Assembly (NCBI GenBank): GCA_022340565.1
Contig: JAJDNR010000026.1
Span: forward strand, 18,115-82,114
Length of the DNA stretch: 64,000 nt
From: Desulfofustis sp.
GTDB taxonomy: Bacteria; Desulfobacterota; Desulfobulbia; Desulfobulbales; Desulfocapsaceae
Direction of reading: 5' to 3'
Shown here one piece after another: positions 28,595 to 36,567 of this stretch. The notes beneath the pieces are model-generated. The model was not told the origin of the DNA, did no database searches, and saw only the letters and a program-made list of their open reading frames with translations. Both the position numbers and the translations under genes were made by a program. The number at the start of each line of letters is the position of its first letter. The stretch's first letter is position 1.

Positions 28595-29074
28595 CTAGGA
28601 AAAAATCTTTTCGATTTTCTTGCTTATTTTTTCTTCTTCAACATTCTGGGCGATAGACAGTTCGGTGACCAGCAATCCTTTCGCCGTATCGAGCATCTTC
28701 CGTTCACCGTAGGAAAGGTCTTTATCGACGCTGAGCAGAAAGAGATCCCGCAACACGGCCGCTACTTCGAAAATCGACCCGGTCTTGATTTTTTCCATGT
28801 ATTCACGGTAGCGCCGGTTCCAGGTCTGGGAATCGATCTCTATCGCCCGGTCCTTGAGGATATTCAACACCTCGCTCGCCTGCTTCTTGTTCACGATGGC
28901 CCTGAGCCCTACGTTCTCGCTGCTGGAGGTGGGAATCATGATGGTCATGGAATTACCGATGATCTCTAGTACATAAAACGTTTCATCCATTCCGGCGACC
29001 TGCTGGGTCTCGATCGCCTTGATGACGCCGACTCCATGAGCCGGATACACTGCCATGTCTCCTTCGGCAAACAC
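28595..29074 (-). CDS. CarD/CdnL-family transcription regulator
   Basis: The 159-residue protein has the N-terminal RNA-polymerase-interacting Tudor-like domain (MAVYPAHGVGVIKAIE) and a helical C-terminal DNA-contacting domain (NRRYREYMEKIKTG; LSYGERKMLDTAKGLL). CarD proteins bind the polymerase beta subunit and stabilise open complexes. The GTG at 29074 is chosen because AAGGAG precedes it by six bases; an ATG six codons later has its ribosome site too close. It is preceded by a 445-base gap. Confidence 0.9.
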   Translation of the reverse strand: MFAEGDMAVYPAHGVGVIKAIETQQVAGMDETFYVLEIIGNSMTIMIPTSSSENVGLRAIVNKKQASEVLNILKDRAIEIDSQTWNRRYREYMEKIKTGSIFEVAAVLRDLFLLSVDKDLSYGERKMLDTAKGLLVTELSIAQNVEEEKISKKIEKIFS

Positions 29075-29519
29075 TACAGTCTCCTTGAAAAATTAATGAT
29101 TCACAACCAGGAAATGACGCGACTGTCATTACCACAGCCGCTCAACGGCTCTCACACCGGCATTGATTGGAGAATCGGTCCGGTCCGGTGCAAGCCTGTC
29201 TGTTGATGAGTCTGACCGGTGTCGTACATCCAATAATATAACACACAATCAGACGGAATTCTCGGTTTTTTAAATTCCCGGCTGCGGCCTTCAGCGTTCG
29301 TATCCTTTCCTCTGTGCCCATTCGAGTGAATTCCTGGCAAACCTATGGTGCTGCCGACCGCTCTCATCATGAAGACCATGCAGAACCGCATGAGTTCAAG
29401 ACGCCGCCCCGACATGGCGGCAGCAAAAGACCGGCATAGTCGCTCTGTGCATAGGCGCCACAGCGGGTCGCGCAGCGTGATGGGATGATATGGAGTTGTC
29501 GGGTCGTGCTCAGAAGGAA
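29075..29519. other. 445-base gap between pth and carD
   Basis: I see no tRNA and no convincing gene. An 87-codon open frame on the minus strand (29152-29415) has no recognisable domain or ribosome site. There is a TATATT box on the minus strand at 29240-29235 without a good -35, and a 6-bp hairpin GCCGCC / GGCGGC at 29403-29421. The carD promoter must lie here. Confidence 0.45.
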
Positions 29520-30113
29520 CTACCTGATCGAATTAATATGGGTCTGCGCCCTGGCCATGTCCCCGCCGAAAAACCAGTCCAGGCCCTGACTGATCTCGTC
29601 GAAGCGCGATTCGACCTCCTCCCGCTGCTGAGGCAGAAAGGGAGCAAGGACGTAGCTGTCAACTGCCATCTGTTCGGGAGTGCCGCCGCTCCCTGGTCTG
29701 CCGACACCGATCTTCAATCGATAAAAATCGGGAGTCGCCAGTTCTGAAGTGATTGACCTGATCCCGTTATGACCGCCTGAACCGCCCCCCCGTATCAGTT
29801 TGATGCGGCCGATCGCCATGTCTATGTCATCGTGCACGACGAGGATGTTGCCGGGCTCGATGGCGTAATAATTCACAAACGAGGCGACCGCCCGGCCGCT
29901 CCGATTCATGAATGTCTGCGGCTTGAGCAGGCTGATCCTCATCCGCCCCGCGCGGATTTCGGCAGACAGGCACTGATGCCTGTCTGCCGAAAACGACAGG
30001 GCCTGCCGACTGGCCATCCAGTCGAGAAAGATGAAGCCCACATTATGTCTGCTCAACTCATATTTGCTCCCGGGATTTCCGAGACCGAACAGAGCGAACT
30101 GCTCATCGCCCAT
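29520..30113 (-). CDS. pth: Peptidyl-tRNA hydrolase
   Basis: The 197-residue enzyme frees tRNA from prematurely released peptidyl-tRNA. LFGLGNPGSKYELSRHNVGF holds the catalytic His and first Asn, PQTFMNRSGRAV the second Asn, and VHDDIDMAIGRIKL and GGSGGHNGIRSI complete the site. The ATG at 30113 (MGDEQFALFG) is favoured. It starts 28 bases after the rplY terminator, so it is fed by readthrough or a promoter I could not see. Confidence 0.94.
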   Translation of the reverse strand: MGDEQFALFGLGNPGSKYELSRHNVGFIFLDWMASRQALSFSADRHQCLSAEIRAGRMRISLLKPQTFMNRSGRAVASFVNYYAIEPGNILVVHDDIDMAIGRIKLIRGGGSGGHNGIRSITSELATPDFYRLKIGVGRPGSGGTPEQMAVDSYVLAPFLPQQREEVESRFDEISQGLDWFFGGDMARAQTHINSIR

Positions 30114-30140
30114 AGGCGCCAATCCATCGTATATCGAAAT

Positions 30141-30173
30141 GAAAAATCCGGAAAAGATCAGGTCTTTTCCGGA
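30141..30173 (-). terminator. Rho-independent terminator after rplY
   Basis: A perfect 11-bp stem (TCCGGAAAAGA / TCTTTTCCGGA, 5-nt loop) is followed on the minus strand by five T. It lies 43 bases after the rplY stop codon. Confidence 0.87.
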
Positions 30174-30216
30174 CTCATCTCAACCCTCCGGGACGTTCGT
30201 CCCCGGGCCACACGTG

Positions 30217-30771
30217 TTACGGTGCAACGATCGACACGCAGACCATCCCGGCGTCGCTGACCAGGGTCACGCCGTCCGGCAGTTCGATCTGTCCTGCAGT
30301 GATCTGGTCGCCGATCCCCAGGCCGGAGATAGTTACCCTGCATTCGTTCGGAATATCCAGCGGTTTGCCCTGCAGAACAACGGCGGTTTTGTCGATTCGC
30401 TTGAGGCCGCCTCGATCTTCCCCTTTAGCCTTGCCGCTGTAAACAATTGGCACGGTGAACTGGAGCGATTTCTGCAAGTCGATCTCGAGGAAGTCGGCAT
30501 GGAAGAGGGTGTCCCTGGCCGGGTCGGTCTGAATTTCCTTCACCAGCACACTTTTTTCCGTACCATTATCTATTTTCAGATTGATTACCGCATTGCGGCC
30601 CTGAATGTCGATCAGTTCCTGGTAGAGGACTTTGGTCTCAAATTCGAGCGGGAGCGCTTCACCGCCGCCGCTGTAGACCACCGCCGGGGTCTTGCCTTCA
30701 GCCCGCATCCTTCTTATCGGTCCCTTACCGAATATGTCCCTGACTGAGGTGGCAATTTCTTTCGTTATCAT
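30217..30771 (-). CDS. rplY: Ribosomal protein L25, CTC form
   Basis: The 184-residue protein combines the 5S-rRNA-binding L25 domain (residues 1-95, RRMRAEGKTPAVVYSGG) with the C-terminal TL5/CTC beta domain (VVLQGKPLDIPNECRVTISGLGIGDQI). It belongs to the large subunit. An AAGGAG site precedes the ATG. It follows prs with an 18-bp palindrome between them; prs-rplY-pth is a common order. Confidence 0.94.
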   Translation of the reverse strand: MITKEIATSVRDIFGKGPIRRMRAEGKTPAVVYSGGGEALPLEFETKVLYQELIDIQGRNAVINLKIDNGTEKSVLVKEIQTDPARDTLFHADFLEIDLQKSLQFTVPIVYSGKAKGEDRGGLKRIDKTAVVLQGKPLDIPNECRVTISGLGIGDQITAGQIELPDGVTLVSDAGMVCVSIVAP

Positions 30772-30813
30772 ACTTTCTCCTTGAGCCAGATTGAAGAATC
30801 AGCTGGCTGTTCG

Positions 30814-30831
30814 TTCCATGTGCACATGGAA
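30814..30831. promoter_or_regulatory. 18-bp perfect palindrome between prs and rplY
   Basis: TTCCATGTGCACATGGAA is self-complementary over all 18 bases. In RNA it could form a 7-bp stem with a TGCA loop. It sits 43 bases before the rplY start, with no T run after it, so an operator or processing hairpin is more likely than a terminator. Confidence 0.5.
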
Positions 30832-30843
30832 TTGTTCGTGTGG

Positions 30844-31782
30844 TTATACAAAAAGAGAGCTTACAGAATCCTCGTTATGAATCCGCTTGATTGCTTCCGC
30901 CAACAGCGTGGAAACGGACAGCACCTGTATTTTTCCGCAGTTTCGGGCGTTTTCCTGAAGCGGTATGGTGTTGGTGACGACCAGCGATTTTATCGGCGAT
31001 GCATTGAGCCTGTCGACAGCCGGCCCCGAAAGCACCGGATGAGAGCAGCATGCATGCACCTCTCTGGCGCCATGATCAAGAAGCGTCTGGGCTCCGTTGC
31101 ACAGCGTGCCAGCGGTATCGACCATATCGTCCATCAGTATGGTGACCTTGTCGGTTACGTCGCCGATCACGTGCATCGCCTCGCTTTGATTGGGCTTGTC
31201 CCTGCGCTTGTCTATGATTGCCAGGCCGCAGTTCAGCCGTTTTGCAAAGGCCCTGGTCCGCTCGACACCGCCGGCATCCGGCGACACCATGATAAAGTCC
31301 TCGAAATGTTCTCTAATGTGGTCGATCAATACCGGCGCTGCATAGAGATGATCCACGGGAATATTGAAAAAACCCTGAATCTGACCGGCATGCAGATCCA
31401 TGCATAAAACCCTGCGCACGCCGACCACCATCAGCATTTCGGCAACGACCTTTGCCGAAATCGGCACCCGCGGTGCCACCTTCCGATCCTGTCTCGCATA
31501 GCCGTAGTAGGGCAGCACCGCCGTAATGCGTCTGGCCGATGCCCTGCGCATGGCGTCCGCCATAATTACCAGTTCCATCAGATGATCGTTTACCGGGGTA
31601 CAGGTGGGCTGAATGATGAAGGAGTCCGTTCCCCGGACATTCTCCCTGATCTCTATGAAAATTTCCCCGTCGCTGAACTTGCGAACATCTGCCCTGGACA
31701 CGCCGATTCCAAGGTAATCGGCTATTTCTTCGGCCATCGGGTAGTTCGCGTTGCCGGAAAAGATTTTCATAACATTTCCCAT
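30844..31782 (-). CDS. prs: Ribose-phosphate pyrophosphokinase
   Basis: The 312-residue class I enzyme makes PRPP from ribose 5-phosphate and ATP for nucleotide, His and Trp synthesis. [13 protein letters not shown] opens the fold. The catalytic flexible loop contains YARQDRK, the PRPP loop is [15 protein letters not shown], and VSPDAGG binds ribose phosphate. The ATG at 31782 has GAGG upstream; an ATG four codons later is also possible. A tRNA-Gln gene ends 35 bases upstream. Confidence 0.96.
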   Translation of the reverse strand: MGNVMKIFSGNANYPMAEEIADYLGIGVSRADVRKFSDGEIFIEIRENVRGTDSFIIQPTCTPVNDHLMELVIMADAMRRASARRITAVLPYYGYARQDRKVAPRVPISAKVVAEMLMVVGVRRVLCMDLHAGQIQGFFNIPVDHLYAAPVLIDHIREHFEDFIMVSPDAGGVERTRAFAKRLNCGLAIIDKRRDKPNQSEAMHVIGDVTDKVTILMDDMVDTAGTLCNGAQTLLDHGAREVHACCSHPVLSGPAVDRLNASPIKSLVVTNTIPLQENARNCGKIQVLSVSTLLAEAIKRIHNEDSVSSLFV

Positions 31783-31816
31783 AATGGTCGCCTCTTCAGT
31801 GTCGAAATTACGCGTC

Positions 31817-31892
31817 TGGCTGGGGTGCTAGGACTCGAACCTAGGAATGCCGGGATCAAAACCCGGTGCCTTTGCCACTTGGCTACACCCCA
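31817..31892 (-). tRNA. tRNA-Gln (UUG)
   Basis: The 76-nt gene on the minus strand has a 7-bp acceptor stem TGGGGTG / CACCCCA, discriminator G, an encoded CCA, an anticodon stem CCGGG / CCCGG around the loop TTTTGAT (anticodon TTG), and the T-loop TTCGAGT. It lies between ispE and prs. The ispE stop codon falls inside its 5' end (10-base overlap), so it must be cut from the operon transcript. Confidence 0.97.
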
Positions 31893-32755
31893 TCAAGCGC
31901 CTTCGCCGATATGATACGAAATTCTTCCTCGCCGTACTGGTATTTTAATCTCGCCAAGGCATCTCCGGCCATTTTACCGTCTTCAAACAGGCCAAACACG
32001 GTTGGCCCGCTGCCCGACATCAATGTTCCCGAAGCGCCCTCCTGCAGCAGTCGTTTTTTTATCTGGCCGATAACGGGATAATGCGCGCCGGTAACCTGTT
32101 CCAGATCGTTGTGCAGGTCGGCGGCAGAGAACGATCCGAATTCGCTGTTTCGAGAACCCCAAAGATTAAAATTATTGTCCTCTTTTGTCAATCTATAATT
32201 CTCATAGACCCATGTGGTGTTGACCTTGAATCCAGGATTGACAAGGACGTAATGATACCTGTCAAGGCTCTCGGTTTCTTTCAATCTGTCTCCGATCCCG
32301 GTTGCAATAACCGCCACATGGTCTGAGATCAGAAACGGCACATCTGCTCCGAGTTCCCGGCCGATATCCAACAATTCCTGATTCGCCAGCGGATCGCCGA
32401 GCATCCTGCTCAATGCCTTCAGAACGGCTGCCGCATCGCTGCTGCCGCCTCCAAGCCCGGCTCCGACCGGAATGATTTTGGTAAGTCTGATTCGTAATCC
32501 GTAGGCAGATCCTTCCCTGCAGCATTCAAAAAATCTTCTTGCCGCCCTTACCGCCAGATTCGAATCATTCCCCGGGATTTCCCGGCTGTCGGAGAAAAAC
32601 TCGACAGATCCGGTGTCGGTCAACTCCAGTTCCAGCAAGTCAAACAGATCGATCTTCTGCATGCGGGTGACGAGTTCGTGATATCCATCGGCTCGTTTCC
32701 CGGTAATGCGCAGACTCAGGTTGATTTTTGCCGGTGCCTTGACGCGGTATGACAT
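31883..32755 (-). CDS. ispE: 4-diphosphocytidyl-2-C-methyl-D-erythritol kinase
   Basis: The 290-residue GHMP kinase phosphorylates CDP-methylerythritol in the MEP pathway. KAPAKINLSLRITGKRADGYHEL is the family N-terminus, IPVGAGLGGGSSDAA the ATP loop, and TLMSGSGPTVFGLF the third motif. The UAG stop is inside the 5' end of tRNA-Gln. Together with dxs and ispA in the same window it shows this organism uses the non-mevalonate route. Confidence 0.95.
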   Translation of the reverse strand: MSYRVKAPAKINLSLRITGKRADGYHELVTRMQKIDLFDLLELELTDTGSVEFFSDSREIPGNDSNLAVRAARRFFECCREGSAYGLRIRLTKIIPVGAGLGGGSSDAAAVLKALSRMLGDPLANQELLDIGRELGADVPFLISDHVAVIATGIGDRLKETESLDRYHYVLVNPGFKVNTTWVYENYRLTKEDNNFNLWGSRNSEFGSFSAADLHNDLEQVTGAHYPVIGQIKKRLLQEGASGTLMSGSGPTVFGLFEDGKMAGDALARLKYQYGEEEFRIISAKALDGV

Positions 32756-32802
32756 GATCGGTGCCGATCCTGGCCGCCCTGCGAAAACCTGCAGTGGTGC
32801 GG

Positions 32803-33120
32803 TTATTTCTTCACCGCCCTGACGAAGCGCATCTTGACGTCGTAGATGATATTTCTCATCAGCTCCGATTCCTCGCCGGTCAGGTTGCCTTTGGTTTTCT
32901 GATCCAGGACCACCAGCGTATCGATGGCATGCCGGGCCAGATCCAGATTGACCACCTTCTGCCCGGTTTCAGGATCAGGCAGCTCGCCGAGATGAAAGAG
33001 CACCGATGTGTTCAATGACATCACGAAGGTGGAAAACGTCACTTCCGGCATAACGCACTTTCCCTGCATGTCCGGAACCTTCCCCTCGCCGCATACATTA
33101 TTGTTCATATCTTCATTCAT
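32803..33120 (-). CDS. DUF1844 protein
   Basis: The 105-residue protein carries the DUF1844 signature FSTFVMSLNTSVLFHLGELPDPE followed by a helical region (DLARHAIDTLVVLDQKTKGNLT). Function is unknown. This family is frequent in Desulfobacterota and related phyla and often sits beside core genes. The ATG at 33120 has a GAGGA ribosome site at the right distance; an in-frame ATG nine codons upstream is possible. It lies 47 bases before ispE and 52 after serA. Confidence 0.85.
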   Translation of the reverse strand: MNEDMNNNVCGEGKVPDMQGKCVMPEVTFSTFVMSLNTSVLFHLGELPDPETGQKVVNLDLARHAIDTLVVLDQKTKGNLTGEESELMRNIIYDVKMRFVRAVKK

Positions 33121-33172
33121 CCGTCTATCCTCTTCGGAGTTCCTCATGACTGCTGGGACTGCCAGTGGTCGC

Positions 33173-34756
33173 CTAGAGATCGAAACTCTGGGCGCCGTTG
33201 ATATTTTCGATCGCCCGCACCCGCTCGAGAATCTCTTTGGAAATCAACTGGTCCGTTCCCAGGAAAATGATATTCTGTCTGCTCTCCGCCTCTCGACCGA
33301 CCGTCATCCGTGAAATATTGATGCCGCTTCTCCCCAACTCGGTTCCAAGCGCACCGATAACTCCTGGTATGTCGTTGTTATAGACTAACAACATCGGCCC
33401 GGAGGGCAAGGCCTCCAGTCTGAAATTATTGAGTCGCACGAGACGCGGTTCGCTTTTTCCGAACACGGTTCCGACCAGCTCATTCTCGCCCTCTACGGTG
33501 GATACCTTGACCACCAGGGTATTGATGAAGTCGGATGCCTGGTCAGTGCGGGATTCGACGACTTTTATGCCCCGGTCCCGGGCGATGATCGGAGCGTTGA
33601 CATAATTTACCGCATCCTTGAGAATGGGCGTGAACAAACCTTTCAAGAAGGCAACGGTAATCGACTTCGTGTCAAGATCGGCAAGTCCTCCCCCATATTC
33701 GATCGATATTTCCTGAACGCCGCCGCTGGCGAGCTGCATATGCATGTTGCCGAGCATTTCGCCAAGGGTGATATAGGGGCCCACCTGGGCAAGCACATCG
33801 TCGCTGACAGAAGGCATGTTGACGGCGTTGGTGACCGTGCCTTTCTTCAAATAGTCAGCCATCTGCTCGGCGATGGCGATCGCCACATTTTCCTGGGCTT
33901 CACTGGTCGAGGCACCGAGATGAGGGGTGCAGATAAAATTATCCAGCCCGAGTAACGGACAGTTCTCGACGGAGACCGGCTCCTTGGCGAACACATCGAG
34001 CGCCGCGCCGCCGATCCTGTTTGCTTTCAGCGCCTCGAACAGAGCCGCTTCATCGCAGACCCCGCCGCGGGCGCAGTTTACGAAAATTCCATCCGGCTTC
34101 ATGTTGTCGAAAAATTCGGTGGAGACCAGGTTTCTGGTTTCCTTGGTCAATGGTACGTGCACCGAAATAACGTCGCTGCGTCCGGCAAGCTCCACCAGGT
34201 CGACGAGTTCTACACCGAGCTTTTCTGCGACCTCTTTCGGCATGTGCGGGTCGTAGGCGATGGTTTTCATCCTCAGTCCCTGTGCCCTGCTCGCTGCAAT
34301 ACGGCCAATCCGGCCGATACCGATAACCCCGAAGGTCTTGCCGGTCAGCTCATGGCCCATGAATCTCTTCTTCTCCCACTTCCCTGCTTTCATTGAGGCG
34401 GTTGCCTGGGGTATATTGCGTGACAGGGCCATCATCATCGAAATGGCAAGTTCGGCGGTAGTGGTGGCGTTGCCGTCCGGGGCGTTCATTACGATCACGC
34501 CCTTCTGGCTTGCTGCGGGAATATCCACGTTGTCAAGACCGATGCCGGCCCTGCCGATCACTTTAAGTTTGCCGGCAGACTCGAGTAGATCCGCCGTTAC
34601 CTTGGTGGCGCTGCGGATAACCAGTCCATCATATTCTCCGATCTCCGCCTTGATCGCATCGGGACTCATCCCCGTTTTGACATCGACATCAAAACCGGCT
34701 TTTCTCAGAATATCCACACCTGTCTGGGCAAGATTGTCACTGACTAGAACTCTCAT
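33173..34756 (-). CDS. serA: D-3-phosphoglycerate dehydrogenase
   Basis: The 527-residue long form oxidises 3-phosphoglycerate in serine synthesis. It has the NAD domain motif GVIGIGRIGRIAASRA, the catalytic Arg in NCARGGVCDEAAL, a Glu in AKEPV and His in TPHLGASTSEAQ. An intervening allosteric domain (residues about 320-450) and a C-terminal ACT domain (MLLVYNNDIPGVIGALG) suggest serine feedback. The ATG at 34756 is used rather than the TTG one codon upstream. A good promoter lies about 120 bases upstream. Confidence 0.96.
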   Translation of the reverse strand: MRVLVSDNLAQTGVDILRKAGFDVDVKTGMSPDAIKAEIGEYDGLVIRSATKVTADLLESAGKLKVIGRAGIGLDNVDIPAASQKGVIVMNAPDGNATTTAELAISMMMALSRNIPQATASMKAGKWEKKRFMGHELTGKTFGVIGIGRIGRIAASRAQGLRMKTIAYDPHMPKEVAEKLGVELVDLVELAGRSDVISVHVPLTKETRNLVSTEFFDNMKPDGIFVNCARGGVCDEAALFEALKANRIGGAALDVFAKEPVSVENCPLLGLDNFICTPHLGASTSEAQENVAIAIAEQMADYLKKGTVTNAVNMPSVSDDVLAQVGPYITLGEMLGNMHMQLASGGVQEISIEYGGGLADLDTKSITVAFLKGLFTPILKDAVNYVNAPIIARDRGIKVVESRTDQASDFINTLVVKVSTVEGENELVGTVFGKSEPRLVRLNNFRLEALPSGPMLLVYNNDIPGVIGALGTELGRSGINISRMTVGREAESRQNIIFLGTDQLISKEILERVRAIENINGAQSFDL

Positions 34757-34875
34757 CAAAACTCCTCAGCTCCTCTGATAAGCGATGGTTATTGCGAACC
34801 TGCATGACGGTGAAGGTTTCCACGGAAATCCAGACCAGCCTGAAACCTCAGGCCCCTCCATGTTAAAAATAGCGC

Positions 34876-34904
34876 AGTATACTTTCTCGATCCGAAGAGA
34901 ACAA
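34876..34904 (-). promoter_or_regulatory. Putative serA promoter
   Basis: On the minus strand TTGTTC (34904-34899) and TATACT (34881-34876) are 17 bases apart. This gives a serA leader of about 110 nt. Confidence 0.6.
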
Positions 34905-34936
34905 GCGCAAATAACCAGCCGCAGCCTCAAATCAAG

Positions 34937-34965
34937 TTGAATTATGGCCGCCGAAACGATATAAA
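34937..34965 (+). promoter_or_regulatory. Putative gltX-glnS promoter
   Basis: TTGAAT (34937-34942) and TATAAA (34960-34965) are 17 bases apart, a near-consensus sigma-70 promoter. The transcript would start near 34972, about 108 bases before gltX. Confidence 0.65.
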
Positions 34966-35079
34966 AGCAGCGTATTGTGGGCCTTGATAAAAATCGAGGC
35001 TGGCTATCCTTTTTTGCCGTATCATGCTTATCTTTGTGAGCCAGATAAAAACGCTACGCAACCCCAGGAAAGAAAGGTT

Positions 35080-36558
35080 ATGCACGAGACCAGACTGCGA
35101 TTCCCTCCGAGCCCGACCGGGTACCTTCACATCGGCGGAGCGAGAACCGCCCTTTACAACTGGCTATACGCCAAAAAGACCGGCGGCAAACTGGTGCTGC
35201 GCATCGAGGATACCGATGCCGACCGCTCAAGCGAAGATTCGATTCAGGGTATCATAGACGGCCTGAACTGGCTCGGCATCGACTGGGACGAAGGACCCTA
35301 TTTCCAGACCGAATTCAGCCACGAGCATCGAGCTGCCGCAGCCAGGCTCGTTCGGCACGGCAAGGCCTACCATTGCTTCTGCTCCAAAGAGGAACTCGAA
35401 CGCAAGCGGGAGGCCGCTCTCAAAGCCAAAACCGCTGTCGGCTACGACGGCACCTGCAGACATCTGGGGGAGGCCGAAATCACCGCCAGGCATGAGCGGG
35501 GGATACCGTCGGTGATCCGCTTCAAGGTCCCTGAACGGCATGGCAAGCTCGGTTATGACGATGAAGTGCTCGGGCGGATCGAAAGCGACTACGAGGAAAT
35601 CGACGACTTCGTGATCGTCCGCTCCAACGGCAACCCGCTCTACCTGCTGTGCAACGTCGTCGACGATATCCGCGACCGCATCACCCATGTGGTCAGGGGA
35701 CAGGATCACATGACCAATACGATCAAGCAGCTGCTGCTCTACGAGGCCCTCGGTGCGCCGGTTCCGGTATTCGCCCACATGCCCTTGACCCTCGACACCA
35801 AAAAAGCGAAAATCTCCAAACGCAGCCACGGCGAGATTGTCGCCGTCCAGTTCTACCGCGACAACGGGTTCATCCCGTGGGCGTTCAATAATTTCCTGGT
35901 GCTGCTCGGCTGGTCCCCCGGCGATGATCGTGAGATCTTCTCCAAAGAGGAGTTGATCGAGGCGTTCAGCCTGGACCGCATCAACAAGTCGGCCTCGATC
36001 TTCAATTACCGCAAAGACGATCCGAAATTCTTCACCGACCCCAAGGCGATTGCAATAAACGAACACTATCTGCGGACCATGGACGTCGAGGCGCTGGCGC
36101 CGATGGTGAAAGACGTGCTGGTCAAGGAACAGTTGTGGGACGACAGCTATGAAGGGGAGCGGAAGCAATGGTTTCTACAGACCATCGAGCTGATCCGCTC
36201 CAGGTTCCACGTCCTCACCGATTTTACAACGATGGGCCGAGCCTACTTTTCAGACGATTTTCAGATCGAAGAGAAGCCGCTGACCAAAAATCTGCTTAAA
36301 TTTCCGGAACTCCAGACCCTGCTCCCCGAGCTTGCAGAACGGTATGCCCTGCTCTCCGATTTTTCACTCGAGCAAACCGAACGGCTTGCACGTGAGTGCG
36401 CTGAACGCGCGGGGGTCAAGCCCGGGGTGATTATCAATGGGATGCGAACGGTCGTCACCGGCCAGCTGGCCGGACCTTCCCTGTTCGAAATTCTGATCAC
36501 AATCGGTCAGCAGAAGGTGGTGGAGCGGTTGTGCAGAACTCCTCAATTTTACGTGTAA
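35080..36558 (+). CDS. gltX: Glutamyl-tRNA synthetase
   Basis: The 492-residue class I synthetase has the HIGH-type motif in SPTGYLHIGGARTALYNWL and the KMSKS-type motif as KAKISKRSHGE. The anticodon-binding helical domain ends the protein. Position 35080 is chosen because family N-termini begin just before the RFPPSPTG motif and AGGAAAGAAAGG precedes it; an upstream in-frame extension is noncoding in character. It is followed by glnS after nine bases. Having a dedicated GlnRS suggests this enzyme is discriminating for tRNA-Glu, though that is inference. Confidence 0.96.
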   Translation: MHETRLRFPPSPTGYLHIGGARTALYNWLYAKKTGGKLVLRIEDTDADRSSEDSIQGIIDGLNWLGIDWDEGPYFQTEFSHEHRAAAARLVRHGKAYHCFCSKEELERKREAALKAKTAVGYDGTCRHLGEAEITARHERGIPSVIRFKVPERHGKLGYDDEVLGRIESDYEEIDDFVIVRSNGNPLYLLCNVVDDIRDRITHVVRGQDHMTNTIKQLLLYEALGAPVPVFAHMPLTLDTKKAKISKRSHGEIVAVQFYRDNGFIPWAFNNFLVLLGWSPGDDREIFSKEELIEAFSLDRINKSASIFNYRKDDPKFFTDPKAIAINEHYLRTMDVEALAPMVKDVLVKEQLWDDSYEGERKQWFLQTIELIRSRFHVLTDFTTMGRAYFSDDFQIEEKPLTKNLLKFPELQTLLPELAERYALLSDFSLEQTERLARECAERAGVKPGVIINGMRTVVTGQLAGPSLFEILITIGQQKVVERLCRTPQFYV

Positions 36559-36567
36559 GGGTTGACC

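Larger units (their letters stand above)
34757..35079. other. 323-base divergent control region between serA and gltX
   Basis: No gene is seen. It contains a minus-strand promoter for serA and a plus-strand promoter for gltX about 30 bases apart, and a small hairpin GCCTGA-AACC-TCAGGC at 34838-34853 in the serA leader. Confidence 0.7.

Noticed and set aside
29152-29415. 87-codon minus-strand open frame between pth and carD
   Set aside because: No domain, no ribosome site and unusual composition. More likely noncoding control DNA, although a small gene cannot be excluded.
34975-35079. N-terminal extension of gltX
   Set aside because: It would start at or near the predicted transcription start and lacks family similarity. 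The ATG at 35080 fits GluRS.
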